DNA of 64,000 nucleotides. Origin: Paramacrobiotus metropolitanus (Eukaryota; Tardigrada; Eutardigrada; Parachela; Macrobiotidae). The first letter of the stretch is position 1, and every line of letters starts with the position of its first letter. Both the position numbers and the translations under genes were made by a program. Shown here one piece after another: positions 53,490 through 64,000 of the stretch. The notes under the pieces are model-generated. The model did not search any database. It had not been told where the DNA came from and saw nothing but the letters and a program-made list of their open reading frames with translations. Location of the stretch: assembly GCF_019649055.1 (NCBI RefSeq), contig NW_026570366.1, forward strand, positions 234,917 to 298,916. Reading direction: 5' to 3'.

Positions 53490-55099
53490 CGCTTACCACC
53501 GCATCTTACCACCGCATGTTTACTACAACCGCATCGCTTTCCTAATACGTATTATTTTATTACGTAAATGTCACTAAATTATGGCCACAAGTGGTAATAT
53601 ACTACCGTAGTAACAAATACGCTGCATAACAACCGTTAATTCCTCGAACGCTTTTGTGGACAGTCAAGGTGCAGAATGTTGGTACGGACTGGTATCTGCG
53701 TTAGTTTCAATGAAAGAAATACAGTATGTAAATTGAACGAATCACACGACCGATCGAAAACTGTAACATACCACCAAAATGCAACGTACAATGTGCACAC
53801 ATAGATAAACAAGTTTATTCCGATTGTTATGCCTTGAAAATCACTCGAAACCAGCATGCGCCAGGCGTATCTGCTTGTCCAGGCCGAATTTCGGCTTACC
53901 AAAGGTGCAGCCTGTATGTACTTTTAACGGCACTTGTGACTTGATTGTGCGTTTGTGTTGAAGACTTGGATACGCAAATGTGAAACCATAATGACTTATC
54001 GTATCTCACAATGATATCAGCTGCCGTACCTACGTTTATTGTGTTCGAACTCAAATCACATCATGATTACCTCATCGCTTTTCTTTGCATTACAGTTTCT
54101 AGAGGGCTGTTTGCTCGAGATTCACGGAGCAGCGGCTGTATATAAACCGCCGGTAATAAAAAATGCCAGTATGTAGATTTGCGCTTTTGTGCTGGTGAGG
54201 CAACTTGTGCTGTCACACTTGTTAAGTCAGCAATCGCATTTTTATCTCTGATACTCCAGAAATTCGGATGCCGCTTGGCCTATTCGATCACAGATTCACG
54301 AGAGCAACTGCTTCGTTTTCAGTCTCGTCTTTCAGGTTAGTTCTAAGAATTCGTTCTTGAAATCTTAAGGATACAACTGATTTTTTGCTCTGAAACCGTA
54401 GACCAAGCAGACTGACTGCAGTGACGCAGTCATACTGAGGTCACCTTCCATGACGCATCTCATAAATACATGTCGGGTGGCCAAAACTTAGATTTCGAAG
54501 CCTTTGCAACTGGTCGGCCCTACATTCGGACAAATTCTAACTTTATATTTTTACAGGCATATTATTTATTGCTAGTCCACTAAACTCCCATGGTGTTTAC
54601 GTTTATTTTAAAAAAAGTACATAATCAGCCAGTCGCAGCGCCCTCCACTACACTGGAAATGTTAAGAACAAAACTACAGTAAACTCTGTGAGATTGAACA
54701 ACTGTGAAAAGTAGAACACCCTCGTATATTGAACGCCCAGTAAGGAACCGCCGCACCTCGTTAACTGCAAATGTTACTGCGAATATTGAAAAGTTGCTTA
54801 CATTGAACACTTTTTAAGGAACCGAAGTAGGTGTTCAGATTACACAGGTTTTACTGTACCAAAATAATTAGAGGTTTAGTCAGATTTCAACTAAAATGTA
54901 CTAATTTTTTTGTGCGCTAGTTATTGCTATTTCGCGGACTGGCTAAACCTCATATGTCATTGGGACTACTATGGTTCAGTTCTTTGATTTTTGGGCAAAA
55001 TATTCAGAATACAAGTTACAATAAACTCTGTCAGGGTACGATTTTTCTTTGTGTTAATCTTATAACGAAACCACTACATATGTTCAGGCAGTGGATAGG

Positions 55100-55366
55100 A
55101 TGTCGTCATCAAGAATATGGATCGCCGTAGTTATAATGGCCATGTTGCTGACGGTTTCACCACCAACAGAGGCTGGACCGGCAGCGTACGGGATCTGCCA
55201 GGCCGGATGCGCTGCTGTCGCGGTAGCGTGCTACGCAGCGGGAGGCGCCGTGTTCGGCACAGTGACGGCCGGTGTCGGTATCCCGGCCGCCATTGTGGCT
55301 TGTAACAGCGCGTTCGGGACGTGTCAGGCAGCGTGCTGGGCAGCTCTGCTCGCTCCTACACCGTAG
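55100..55366 (+). CDS. Small secreted Cys/Ala/Gly-rich protein, copy A
   Basis: 88 residues: signal peptide to about residue 25 (IAVVIMAMLLTVSPPTEA), then a hydrophobic domain with six cysteines in a regular pattern (CQAGCAAV, ACYAAG, VACNSAFGTCQAAC) and a Pro-rich end. This pattern resembles the short zygote-specific class V (Zys3-like) proteins first named in Chlamydomonas and seen in scattered eukaryotes; that identification is from memory and moderate. The start is the ATG at 55100. A second copy lies inverted at 61820-62086, about 84% or more alike over the mature part. A 63-bp palindrome follows 11 bp after the stop. Confidence 0.7.
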   Translation: MSSSRIWIAVVIMAMLLTVSPPTEAGPAAYGICQAGCAAVAVACYAAGGAVFGTVTAGVGIPAAIVACNSAFGTCQAACWAALLAPTP

Positions 55367-55377
55367 TCCGGGTAAAT

Positions 55378-55440
55378 CCCAGTTGTCAAGTGCTATGGTA
55401 AGACGTTGTACCTTGCTGACCATTGCCCTTGACAACTGGG
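55378..55440. repeat. 63-bp palindromic element, copy A
   Basis: CCCAGTTGTCAAG at one end and its exact complement CTTGACAACTGGG at the other, with a 37-bp centre. The same element, reverse-complemented, is at 61738-61800 next to the second gene copy. A partial further arm (CCCAAGTTGTCAAAG) follows at about 55458. Confidence 0.85.
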
Positions 55441-56520
55441 GTGGACGAAGCATCGACCCAAGTTGTCAAAGAGCGTGGAGGCGATAATTTCGGTTTTACT
55501 TTTGTGCTTTAATCGTCAATGCTTACCATAAGTTCATCAGTTATTTGGCCTACAATTCTCAAGGTCAATCGTTTTTCTTTGTTATAGGTATATCGTTATC
55601 AGAGTGATCCGTCTGCAGTTCCAAATGTTCGCGGTGATTAAAATGAGCAAGTGCGTCATAATACTTTGATAATTTTGTTTAAACCACTGATTTGGTCTAC
55701 TGTCATGCTATTTATTCCTGTATTGGAATTTTGTAGCAATTTATCGAGCACATGCAAACTGTTTAGTATCAAAAATTTTGTGTTTTAAATTTGTTAGCCA
55801 TGGCACAATAATTAAAACTAAACATTAACCTGTGATAACGAAGCACGATTCGCATTTCGCACTTAATCTGGCAGCGGTTGTGGCTTTGTCATAAAACGAC
55901 AAACAGACCGTCAATAATACTTTGATATAATTTTCAGTTTTTGCTGATAGACATGTCACCAAACTGCCTGTAGCTGTGTTTTGCCTGGATTGGATATGTT
56001 TAACACATAATATTCTGAAGTACAGTAAGAGTCAATTTTTGTGAATGCTGTGTTATATATATCCTGTAAGCAATTCGGCCGTTATGCATACTTATTATAC
56101 GAGTATTGCTGTTATTTCTGTACTGAAGTACCTATTATCTTGGCATGTTTAGTGGCAGTGAAGAGGTTGGCAGTGAAGAATCATTATCATTTCGATACTA
56201 GCTTCATTATGTTATGGTTGTTTACAGCACTCGCTTATCAAGTCATAAAGTTTTCGAGATTGATGTTGTGTAGACAGAATTAACATTAAGTAACTTATCA
56301 AGATAAAATTAAGAATAACAACAGTCATAAGAATAAGTTCTACTAAATTCGGATACTTGTTTTCACGATTTGTCTGGGTCGAGCACAGAATGTAAAAACA
56401 AATTAGCTGCATAATTTATTGTCATAATTGAATTACGAATACAAACCGACAGAAGTGCGAGGTACCTACGCAAATATGTACGAGTATCAAAGATCAGTAA
56501 AATTTTATTGTTTCAAGTTT
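55441..56520. other. Intergenic, no supported gene
   Basis: AT-rich; only short frames. Confidence 0.4.
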
Positions 56521-57784
56521 TCAACAACACCACAAGAGTTTCCGAATTGCTTTCTGCACAGCAGGCAACGTCGAATGATATATAAGGGGATTGAAAACAC
56601 AGCTTAGGTACTGCAAGCACACTACAACAGCGTAGAGGGTACCGTTCGAGTAATTCGTGAACTCCAGGACCAAGTAGTAAATCATTGGTGGAATGTAGCT
56701 TAGAAAAACACATAGAGCCAGTAGTCCAAACAGCTGGTACATTTTGAAGTCATCATCCGTGAGCTGCAGGCGGGTTTAAGAGGCACCAGATGCTGTATAT
56801 TTCGATGCGCAGGCACGTTTTGGTGTTGTTCACCAGAGTGAGCTGCAAAAGTACAGTCGGGAAATAGGTTTTAAAGTTATTTTTTCCCAAGCAAGAAATC
56901 GCTTACCACAGGATTGGTACTTTAGAGCTGAAAGTGTTACTGCGCGTAATTCAATAAAGCAAAAGCCACTAGTTGCGAACAAAATACTGCTTTGTTTTTC
57001 CCCAAAACGAGATTCTGTGGTAATCGTGTTATTCGAAAGCGGCTTCGAATATCAAAGTGCTGTACCTGTTTACTGCGGACAACTTACAATTTGTTGGTGA
57101 TGTATTCCTTGCCACAGGGACACGTTTTTTTAACGACCGGTGTGAGATTTTGCGGAATATGATCAGATAACTACATATGATGAAAATCGGTGGCAAATCG
57201 AAGCCAATCACTTCAATGACCTTTGAATAGGCTGACTGAGCAGAAAAGTTTACAGAACAAGGCAAGGTCATCGTGTTATACCACAGCGCGTCCATGAAAA
57301 CATATGGTGTGAGGAGCGCCAACAGGAATAACCACATTGACACACACAGTATCAGTGACAAGCGCACCGATCGCACATTCCGATAGTAAACGGGAGTAAA
57401 CAGAGACAACAGCCGGTCGATACTGATTAGCATCACCGTATAACCCGTGCCAACAAAGAAATATTTGTCAATGACGGCAAAATAAGGGCAATATGCTGGA
57501 TCAGACTGCGGTAACAAAGTAAACCATACAAAACCGGACATACTGAAAACAACCAACCCGAGATCGCAAATGGATACATTCAGCAATAAGTACGTGAACG
57601 GATTGCGGACCGCGGCAAACCGGATGAAAACAGAAATAAATACCAGATTGTATGCAATAGTGCACAAACCTATTACGGCCACCACGGTTACGAATGTATA
57701 CGGGATTGGTTCAGGAGCGTTAGTATTGTTAAATGGGCTCCGAATTTCGAAGAGGTTAAAGGAATCACGAACTGAGTTATTCAT
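56521..57784 (-). pseudogene. Rhodopsin-type GPCR, cluster copy 4, frame break in exon 2
   Basis: Exon 1 (57088-57784) is fully open: MNNSVRDSFNL start, TM1-TM5, DRLLSLF after TM3. Exon 2 (56521-56842) has TM6, TM7 and NPLIYH in one frame, but that frame is closed by a TAA at about 56777 before it reaches the acceptor. With the conserved splice sites the exons total 1019 bases, not a multiple of three. One missing base in loop 3 would explain it. So either a very young pseudogene or a one-base assembly error; an alternative acceptor downstream of the TAA is also possible. Confidence 0.75.
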
Positions 57785-59901
57785 TTTTTGATCGCCGTTT
57801 TACAAGAATTAGCGCAAACTCGTAATCCAGCGTCGAAGCCTCGGGTTGAAAGAATGGTTTTCACTTTTCCTTGCACTTGGTTTCATCAACCATAGATAGC
57901 TTCACTAGTGAAAAAAAATGCACGAATGGTAAACATCGACACACGATACTACTGCGCTTCCTGGTATTCCTGATGCCCTCCATCACAGTAAGAAACTAAT
58001 GCAACATTGGCTGCAGCTCCATACGACACTATATTGTATTTCCACGGTTCGTGACTTCAAAAACGGGATGATATCAAGTGGAATCGAATCCCGTTTTAGC
58101 GGCACAGACATCACGTTTGCACTGAACTTGAGCGATCCCACGATACGAATGCTGCGTGGATTCTGTCTTGTTTCTTGCCGAGTTGGCGATTTTGTATGAA
58201 ACACTTGACGTTGGAGATGAGAGTGACGTTGATGGGATTCTCATATCCGTAAATCTGGGGACTACTCGAAACGCTGTCATGAAGATATTGAAACGCAAAG
58301 TTGATTAATACACAAGTCATAAGTACTTATCGTTAATTACGAGGCAATGAGAACGGCGTGCAAGCAGTTTTGGCTGTTGATTGGCGACTGTCTAACAAGG
58401 GACGTTAGCATTACGGGGTACCTGGGTACGTTAGCATCCGTTGATTTCGCTTCGAAATTCAGCCTTCTTATGCCGCAAAATTTTTTATGACAAGGCAGAG
58501 CGCAAACCCAAAGGTACCGGTAAGAAAGGCTCGGTCCTTCTTGCATTCTTGATTTTTATGTGCTGTCCTTCATTGATTTACGAAACAACCGGCCAGTATT
58601 TTGGCGCTTTCCCTGTTTATTTTCTCGTTTATTATTGCTTAACATATTTCCGATGATGCGTTTTGATCTGATTCTGTCAGAATTTTAGGTGGTCAGTGTA
58701 GGATAGACAAGAGCCTTGTGTTGCAACGATTTGTATGACGTTGCTGGTATCCAGAATTTCACAGTTGAGTCGGGTTGACAAGACTGAGTCCACTACGTTC
58801 TGGAGACTTCCCATTTTCCTATACGTAAGGTTAGATTTCACGCTCCAGTGGAGAAGTGTCGTAGGAGCTTTTGCTTCTAACAAAATTTTAATAGCAAACG
58901 GGCACGCAGAGCAAAGGGCCAAAGGATGTTATGGTTGTTAACATTAATTTTACACCCGAAGGATGTAAAATTACGGTTATCTTACAGATAGATCGTGCTT
59001 GGATGCGTGTGGAAAGCTTTGCATGCATGCAAATGCATGCTCTGTAGAGCACAGTTGGTGCCCAGGAGGTTTGGAAACCTGAAAAGTGTAAACATCCTTG
59101 TTTTTGCACATTTCTTGTCCTTCGCCTTTCGGCACTTTTAATTTTTAAACGGTACAGTTTACACTGCTAATTCTGCTGTTGCACCGGTACTGGGAATTAA
59201 TTCTGTTGTTGTTATTGCACCGGTACCGGGTACGAACAGGAACCAAGCCACAGCAGGTATTTATTATTAAAACTTACTGCAGTACAGTTACGCTACACGG
59301 CAACACGCTTACATTCTACAAGCTATAGTAGAACTTCCAAGTCGATTACGAGTACAAGTACAAAGACTTATTTGCTACCGGTAATACTGGCGCTGATGTT
59401 TGCTTGTTACCGTGTTATTGCAATCTGTATTAAAGCATACAGTCCGGAATGTACGAGTATTGTGATTCTACGAATGTTGCGCGGTGCAGTAATTGCACCG
59501 CAGTTGACGATAAATACCGATGTGCGGTATACGTTACGTATATTACATAATAGAAGAATGATTCAAGTGTCTATAGAACGGCTCTACTTGTAAAGTACTT
59601 ACTGTATTTGCCGTTACAGGCTACAATCATAAGGTTTTCCATGTGTAATACAGAGTACAATTTCTCAAACTGACAATAATCGTTGATCTTTAATCGCTAC
59701 ATTTCATCGCGATGGTCAGTGCGATACTTTAAAGATCTCTCAGTGCTATTACTGTGCATCCCAGCACAATTTTTGTGCGTGATTTAAGTTATTTTGTTTC
59801 CCATATAAATTTTACTTCATATCTATACCGTCTCGTTTGTGCTGGTTTGTGAAAAGCTGCAGTGTTCCATAAGGTTCAAGGTCTCGCACAGAAACACGGC
59901 A
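57785..59901. other. Intergenic, no supported gene
   Basis: Contains short unplaced frames (for example 58441-58656, hydrophobic end) and a small duplicated TTGCACCGGTAC(T/C)GGG at about 59178-59230. Nothing convincing. Confidence 0.35.
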
Positions 59902-61168
59902 ATGACGGATTCGGAACAAGGCTCTTACAACGATATTGGCGTATGGTTAGAGAAAAGTAAGGACCAATTTCATCCACCGGTTTGTAACAAACTAATGCAC
60001 GGTCCTGATGGCCAGTTATTCGTGATGTACGTTGGCGGACCAAATCAGCGCAAGGATTTTCACATGGAAGAAGGTACTGGAACTACTCGTATTTTACTGA
60101 CAATATTATGAGGCAATTCTGCACATTTTAAAATACCTCGTAATTCCAATCGGTTCACAGCGAGCAGTTATGTAGACGTAATTTGATGTGCTTTGTACAG
60201 TATTGTTTTACCATTAATTGTCGATAAAGTTTAACTTTGGTCAATAATGATAATGTGGTAGCTTTGGCCTTTGCTTTAATGGTAACTAGCAAAGAAAGGC
60301 AGAAACGCAATCTTCACTCTTCATGCAGGTGAGGAACTGTTTACATGGTGAAAGGCGATATGACTTTGCGAGTCCTGGAACGAGGCACAATGCGCGACAT
60401 AGTTATCAAAGAAGGCGAAATCTTCCTCCTTCCTAGCCGCATTCCACACAGTCCACAGCGTTTCCCCGACACAGTGGGATTGGTGATCGAGCGTCAACGT
60501 CTTCCGGTTGAAAAAGACTGTCTTCGCTATTTTATGGACAACTCCGTCCTTCCATTATGGGAACGCTGGATCCAGTGTACCAATCTCGGAACGCAGATTG
60601 CCGAGCTGATCAAAGAGTATTTTGCTTCACCAGAACACCGCACCGGCAAACCGACCAGCTCCGAACACTTCACTCCGCCGCCTTACATTCCGGATTCGGA
60701 AAGGCGACTTGGCGATCCGTTCGTTCTGAACCAGTGGCTGGAAGAGAATGCGGAGAGAATTGAGAAACAGCGCGTTGTCAGTATTTTGACCATGATTATC
60801 AGTCAAAGGTAGTCGTTGTCGGCGGAACAGACGCCACTGACTTCGCAGCCAATCAGAACGCGGAACGGTGGATTTGGCAGGTAGGGTAACCTTTTGTTAA
60901 GTGACCAATGGAGAATGTTATTCTTAAAAGTTTTCAAATAAAAGTTTCATTTGGCGCTTTTATTTATTCAGATACGAGGAAGTGCGAACCTGCAGTACGA
61001 TTTATCAGCCAATGGTGATGAATATTTTCTGCAAATGAATAGCTCATTTCTGATCAAGAAAGGCCAGAGTTTCGTTTGAAACCGAGACAGGAAGAGGACG
61101 AGCGAAGCTACAGTTTGGTAGTGGAAATGGATCCTAAGCAAGGTCGCTGGGGCCACCAGATTCTGTGA
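59902..61168 (+). CDS. HAAO: 3-hydroxyanthranilate 3,4-dioxygenase, with frame breaks
   Basis: Cytosolic iron enzyme of the kynurenine pathway, opening 3-hydroxyanthranilate on the way to quinolinate and NAD. Three exons: 59902-60073, 60329-60880 and 60972-61168. The cupin iron ligands are visible: H in DFHMEEG and the following E, and H in RIPHSPQR. Typical segments are VMYVGGPNQRKDF, KEGEIFLLPSRIPHSP and, near the end, RSYSLVVEMDP. The frame breaks at the start of exon 2 (a T3 run at about 60339 where the family needs one base more), near 60777 and near 61068. Total exon length is nonetheless 921. Domain content is otherwise complete. Either a decaying gene or homopolymer errors in the assembly. 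Confidence 0.8.
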
Positions 61169-61737
61169 ATCAGAAGTAGCCATTGGCGCTCAAAGTAGTA
61201 AATGGCTAAACTAAATGCAACATACTACTACTCTTTTCCCCCTTTTTTTCCTTATTTAAAGTCGTTCAATACCGCATTGCGATCACAAGTTGCTCCAAAA
61301 TTACTGTGAGTAAAATGCTGTAAATCTTTACCACATATGCTCTGTCATATTATTTGATTTTATTTTGTCACTGCTTGACCCAAGGAAACCGATTTCTGGA
61401 CACCGCTCATTTTATGTCATTTCAATAAACTGGCATTCGTAATTCGTATTAGGACCAAGCGAGCGACAACGGAATACAAAATCAATATCGACGAAAATAA
61501 ACTCCAAAATTGTAGTTTACTCGCTTATGCTGGAACTGTAGGCGAAATTCTTGGAAGATTAATACCTGCAACAAAAGCTGCAAACAAAAATTAACATGCT
61601 TGCTTGAATCGTAAGTTAAATTGACCCCTATGCTTCCGCTAAGCAAGTACCAATGCACCAGAAAACCACTGCTCGTACAAAATCAGGGACTAAATACCAA
61701 AAATATCGCTCTTCAGCTACTGGGTCAACGTTAATTT
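61169..61737. other. Intergenic, no supported gene
   Basis: AT-rich 3' flank of the dioxygenase gene; no ORF with family features. Confidence 0.4.
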
Positions 61738-61800
61738 CCCAGTTGTCAAGAGCAACAGTCAGCCAAGTACAACGTCTTACCATGTCACTTGACAACTGGG
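61738..61800. repeat. 63-bp palindromic element, copy B
   Basis: Identical 13-bp arms to copy A; the centre matches the reverse complement of copy A at most positions (ACATGGTAAGACGTTGTAC versus CTATGGTAAGACGTTGTAC). Confidence 0.85.
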
Positions 61801-61819
61801 GATTAAGCCGACTACGCCA

Positions 61820-62086
61820 CTACGGGATAGGAATGAAAAGCGCTGCCCAGCACGCTGCCTGACACGTCCCGAACGCGCTGTTACAGGCCACAATGGCGGC
61901 CGGGATGCCGACACCGGCCGTCACGGTGCCGAAAACGGCACCTCCCGCTGCGTAGCACGCTACCACGACAGCAGCGCATCCGGCCTGGCAGATCCCGTAC
62001 GCTGCTGGTCCAGCTTCGATTGGTGGTGGCCCTGCCAACAGCATGGCCATCATAACGATGGCGCTCCAGATTCTCGCGGGATGCAT
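61820..62086 (-). CDS. Small secreted Cys/Ala/Gly-rich protein, copy B
   Basis: 88 residues, inverted paralogue of 55100-55366, starting MHPARIWSAIVMMAMLL. The cysteine-bearing region is almost unchanged, whereas the signal peptide and the last few residues (FIPIP) differ. The stop codon is 19 bp from palindrome copy B, so gene plus palindrome form one inverted duplicated unit. Confidence 0.7.
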   Translation of the reverse strand: MHPARIWSAIVMMAMLLAGPPPIEAGPAAYGICQAGCAAVVVACYAAGGAVFGTVTAGVGIPAAIVACNSAFGTCQAACWAALFIPIP

Positions 62087-63539
62087 CTTATTGGGGACCT
62101 AAAATTATGGTTTCGTAACGTTAGTTGCTTCACAATCCGTTGCAACAAGTGCCAATTCTCGAAGTTGACGGTGACGCTTCCAAATTCTTAAACATAATTA
62201 TTGTACCAGCAAATCATAGGAGCGGACATACTCCTCAATTTTGTAAGTAATGATTAAGTTAAAAAACATAGCAGTAACTGGAAAAGCGAAAAACGTGCAT
62301 GTTCATAAGTCGCTGGTGCTGCCTGGGTCGTCAAATCAATAAGCAAGAAAATGCGTCATTGACTGGCGACCAGAATGATAGTACAGAATGCATAGCATGA
62401 CTTCATTCTATGCATTCTGTACGAACGAATTGGGAGCTACCGTTTTAACTTTTAAAAATTTGGGTAAATACGTTTACCACCAACCTGGAAATGAGATACT
62501 TGGAAAGGAATAGTCAATCTGAAGGCGCTTCCTAACGCCAACAGATATTCGAAACCCGAATGAAAAGATCAAAATACGGCTACGGTTTTGTAAAAAAGAA
62601 GTTTAAATACTGACACCACAACAGTGACAAGTGACAATGTATACGTAGCACACGTTCCCGTCATTTGTGCGGTGTGGCATTGAAAAAGCTGCATTCTTCT
62701 GCTTGTTATCGGCGAATGACGCACTGTATAATTATGCAATCGCCACACGGTGGGGACTTGAGCCGGCACTTGTGACATTTCGTAAAAAAATACTACGCAA
62801 ACAAAAACTGCGATTTTTGGTTTCACTTTTCAACGCAATGATGCCAATGAACTGAGGCGCAGGCAGCTGATATCACTGCACGATGGTGATAAAAGTTTAG
62901 TTTTCATTGTTCTAAATTATACCAACACAGACAGGATGCTCAACGCATACAAATCACATTAAAATCAGTGCCTGTGGGTTGTAACCGTATCACATACTTA
63001 TGGTTAGAAGTTAGCATTTACAATTACTTACCCACAAAACGGGTACATACCGGGTACGGCTGAGATACTGAACAGCTAGTCCTAACTTCCTACCGTCTGA
63101 ACGCATGCCGGTTTCAGTGATTATGATTGAGTTTTCAAGGGCGCAGAAAATTTTCATGCTGACAAGCGCAGACATACGCATTTAATTACTTAAGCGCGGC
63201 ACTTCGATAATTTATGAAAAATGTCTTATGACCCTACTTTACCAACCGGTGTTTTGGTTGTTTCCTTTCTTAATCTCCATATAACCGCTTAAATAATTAT
63301 TGTATTTACAAACATTTGTGTGCCCAATCCTGAGTACATTAAACTTTAACTTTAAGTGCTCCTGAGCACAGGTATGTATCTGTATGTCTTTGCATATATT
63401 TACTTTCGAAACGTGCTATCACGCCGTAAATTACAAAACCCTGTTAGAGACCACAAAGGCACAAACGTACAGAATTATAAACAGTTATAATATTGTACAG
63501 TCCGATTGCTAACCCGTAACAAAACAATAAAATTTAATT
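62087..63539. other. Intergenic, hairpin only
   Basis: Holds the hairpin at 62381-62422. The minus frame 62569-62826 has a hydrophobic start but no supporting features. Confidence 0.4.
62381..62422. repeat. Perfect inverted repeat, 15-bp arms, 12-nt loop
   Basis: GTACAGAATGCATAG and its exact complement CTATGCATTCTGTAC around CATGACTTCATT. Confidence 0.7.
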
Positions 63540-64000
63540 TTAGGAATTAGATATGGCACTTCGTGTTTCTACATCGTCATCAGCACTGGGCGGTTTGAGG
63601 ATCATTCGTGATAATTCTATCGACGTAACAAAAGCACATAAAACAATGGGTCCCACTATGACACCTTCGATTCCCATTGTCATCAATCCACCGGCCACAC
63701 TGAGGCCGAATAAATAAGGATGGGCTCTACAAAAAAATCAGTCAAAAACTGCATTAATTCAATCAGTCAAATAGGTGAAATTATTTGGTTATTCGAATAT
63801 TAGTACGTAATTAGCACACAAGTACGTAACCTACCGTAAATATTTTGAAAATAATTTTTATCAACGAAATAATTTGAATCACCTAAGCATGCACTGACAG
63901 AGGAAATATGTAGTATACAAATGATTGTATAAATAGAAAAACTTCCTTACGTTTTAACTTCTTTGTACATCACTTCGTCCACAAACGTAGTCGGTATATA
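63540..64000 (-). CDS. TMEM245-like membrane protein, last two exons (runs off the window)
   Basis: Exon 63951-64000 (5' part outside the window) encodes YIPTTFVDEVMYKEVK. The last exon, 63540-63726, encodes HPYLFGLSVAGGLMTMGIEG, VIVGPIVLC and a polar tail to the TAA at 63540-63542. The donor GTAAGG and acceptor TTGTAG join in phase. The HPYL-GL-VAGG and GxxxGP pattern is the conserved end of TMEM245/AI-2E transporter family proteins, multi-pass membrane proteins of poorly known function. Only the C-terminus is visible, so intactness cannot be judged. Confidence 0.7.

Larger units (their letters stand above)
52443..55099. other. Intergenic with receptor relic and tandem repeat
   Basis: Besides the relic at 53054 and the tandem repeat at 53393 no gene is supported. 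The minus frame at 53636-53902 is not recognisable. Confidence 0.4.

Noticed and set aside
59170-59235. Duplicated TTGCACCGGTACYGGG
   Set aside because: A simple short duplication without further structure.

Overview
The window is animal nuclear DNA. Genes are split by short GT-AG introns (about 60-100 bases and longer), gene density is modest, and the products are metazoan: rhodopsin-type GPCRs in small clusters, a receptor tyrosine kinase with CUB-type extracellular modules, a GRAM-domain protein, a J-domain protein, 3-hydroxyanthranilate dioxygenase and a TMEM245-like membrane protein. The style (many orphan class A GPCRs, short introns, small secreted cysteine-rich proteins) suggests a small ecdysozoan invertebrate, possibly a tardigrade, but the sequence alone does not prove the phylum.

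The centre, 15756-36562 (20.8 kb), is a complete Polinton/Maverick: a virus-like DNA element with imperfect terminal inverted repeats of about 150 bp starting AGAAG, flanked by a perfect 6-bp target duplication (CTCGTA). It carries the Polinton core: protein-primed family B DNA polymerase, retroviral-type integrase with a chromodomain, adenain-like protease, major and minor capsid proteins, and an A32/FtsK-type packaging ATPase. Accessory cargo is unusual. At the left end there is an IAP with two BIR domains and a RING. At the right end there is a fusion of an ADP-ribosylglycohydrolase-like domain, with lost metal ligands, to a BIR. There is also a two-lobed TATA-binding protein, and three spliced genes of unknown function lie between the IAP and the polymerase. 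Several element genes have clear TATA boxes. A shared ~40-bp motif follows three genes in the sense direction, twice inside the TIRs and once after the polymerase. Together, self-encoded TBP, TATA promoters and a common 3'-end motif suggest that the element carries part of its own transcription apparatus; this is inference.

Element layout: left TIR; IAP (-); 1.3 kb spacer with a 90-bp tandem repeat; small spliced gene (+) whose 3' end overlaps a spliced proline-rich gene (-); repeat-rich spacer; spliced gene with exon-pair duplication and acidic tail (+); 14-bp-arm hairpin; PolB (+); then a tightly packed minus-strand block read from TBP through ATPase, a small protein, an MKTYVL protein, integrase, penton, a cleavage-site protein, MCP and protease to a small membrane protein; a 148-aa orphan (-); the ADPRH-BIR gene (+); right TIR. 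Two genes in the block, between ATPase and integrase, carry single-base frameshifts.

Left of the element lie a two-exon GPCR (62-1299), an ORF with an in-frame stop (4561-4833), a GRAM-domain gene (6602-9714) and a J-domain gene (13108-15005). Right of it are a GPCR relic about 0.2 kb from the TIR, two intact tandem GPCRs, a small orphan gene, the CUB receptor tyrosine kinase, a secreted double cysteine-rich peptide, two broken GPCR copies, an inverted pair of small secreted Cys/Ala/Gly-rich genes each beside a 63-bp palindrome, the dioxygenase gene with several frame breaks, and the last exons of TMEM245. Frame breaks of one base recur in both host and element genes, so some may be assembly errors rather than decay.
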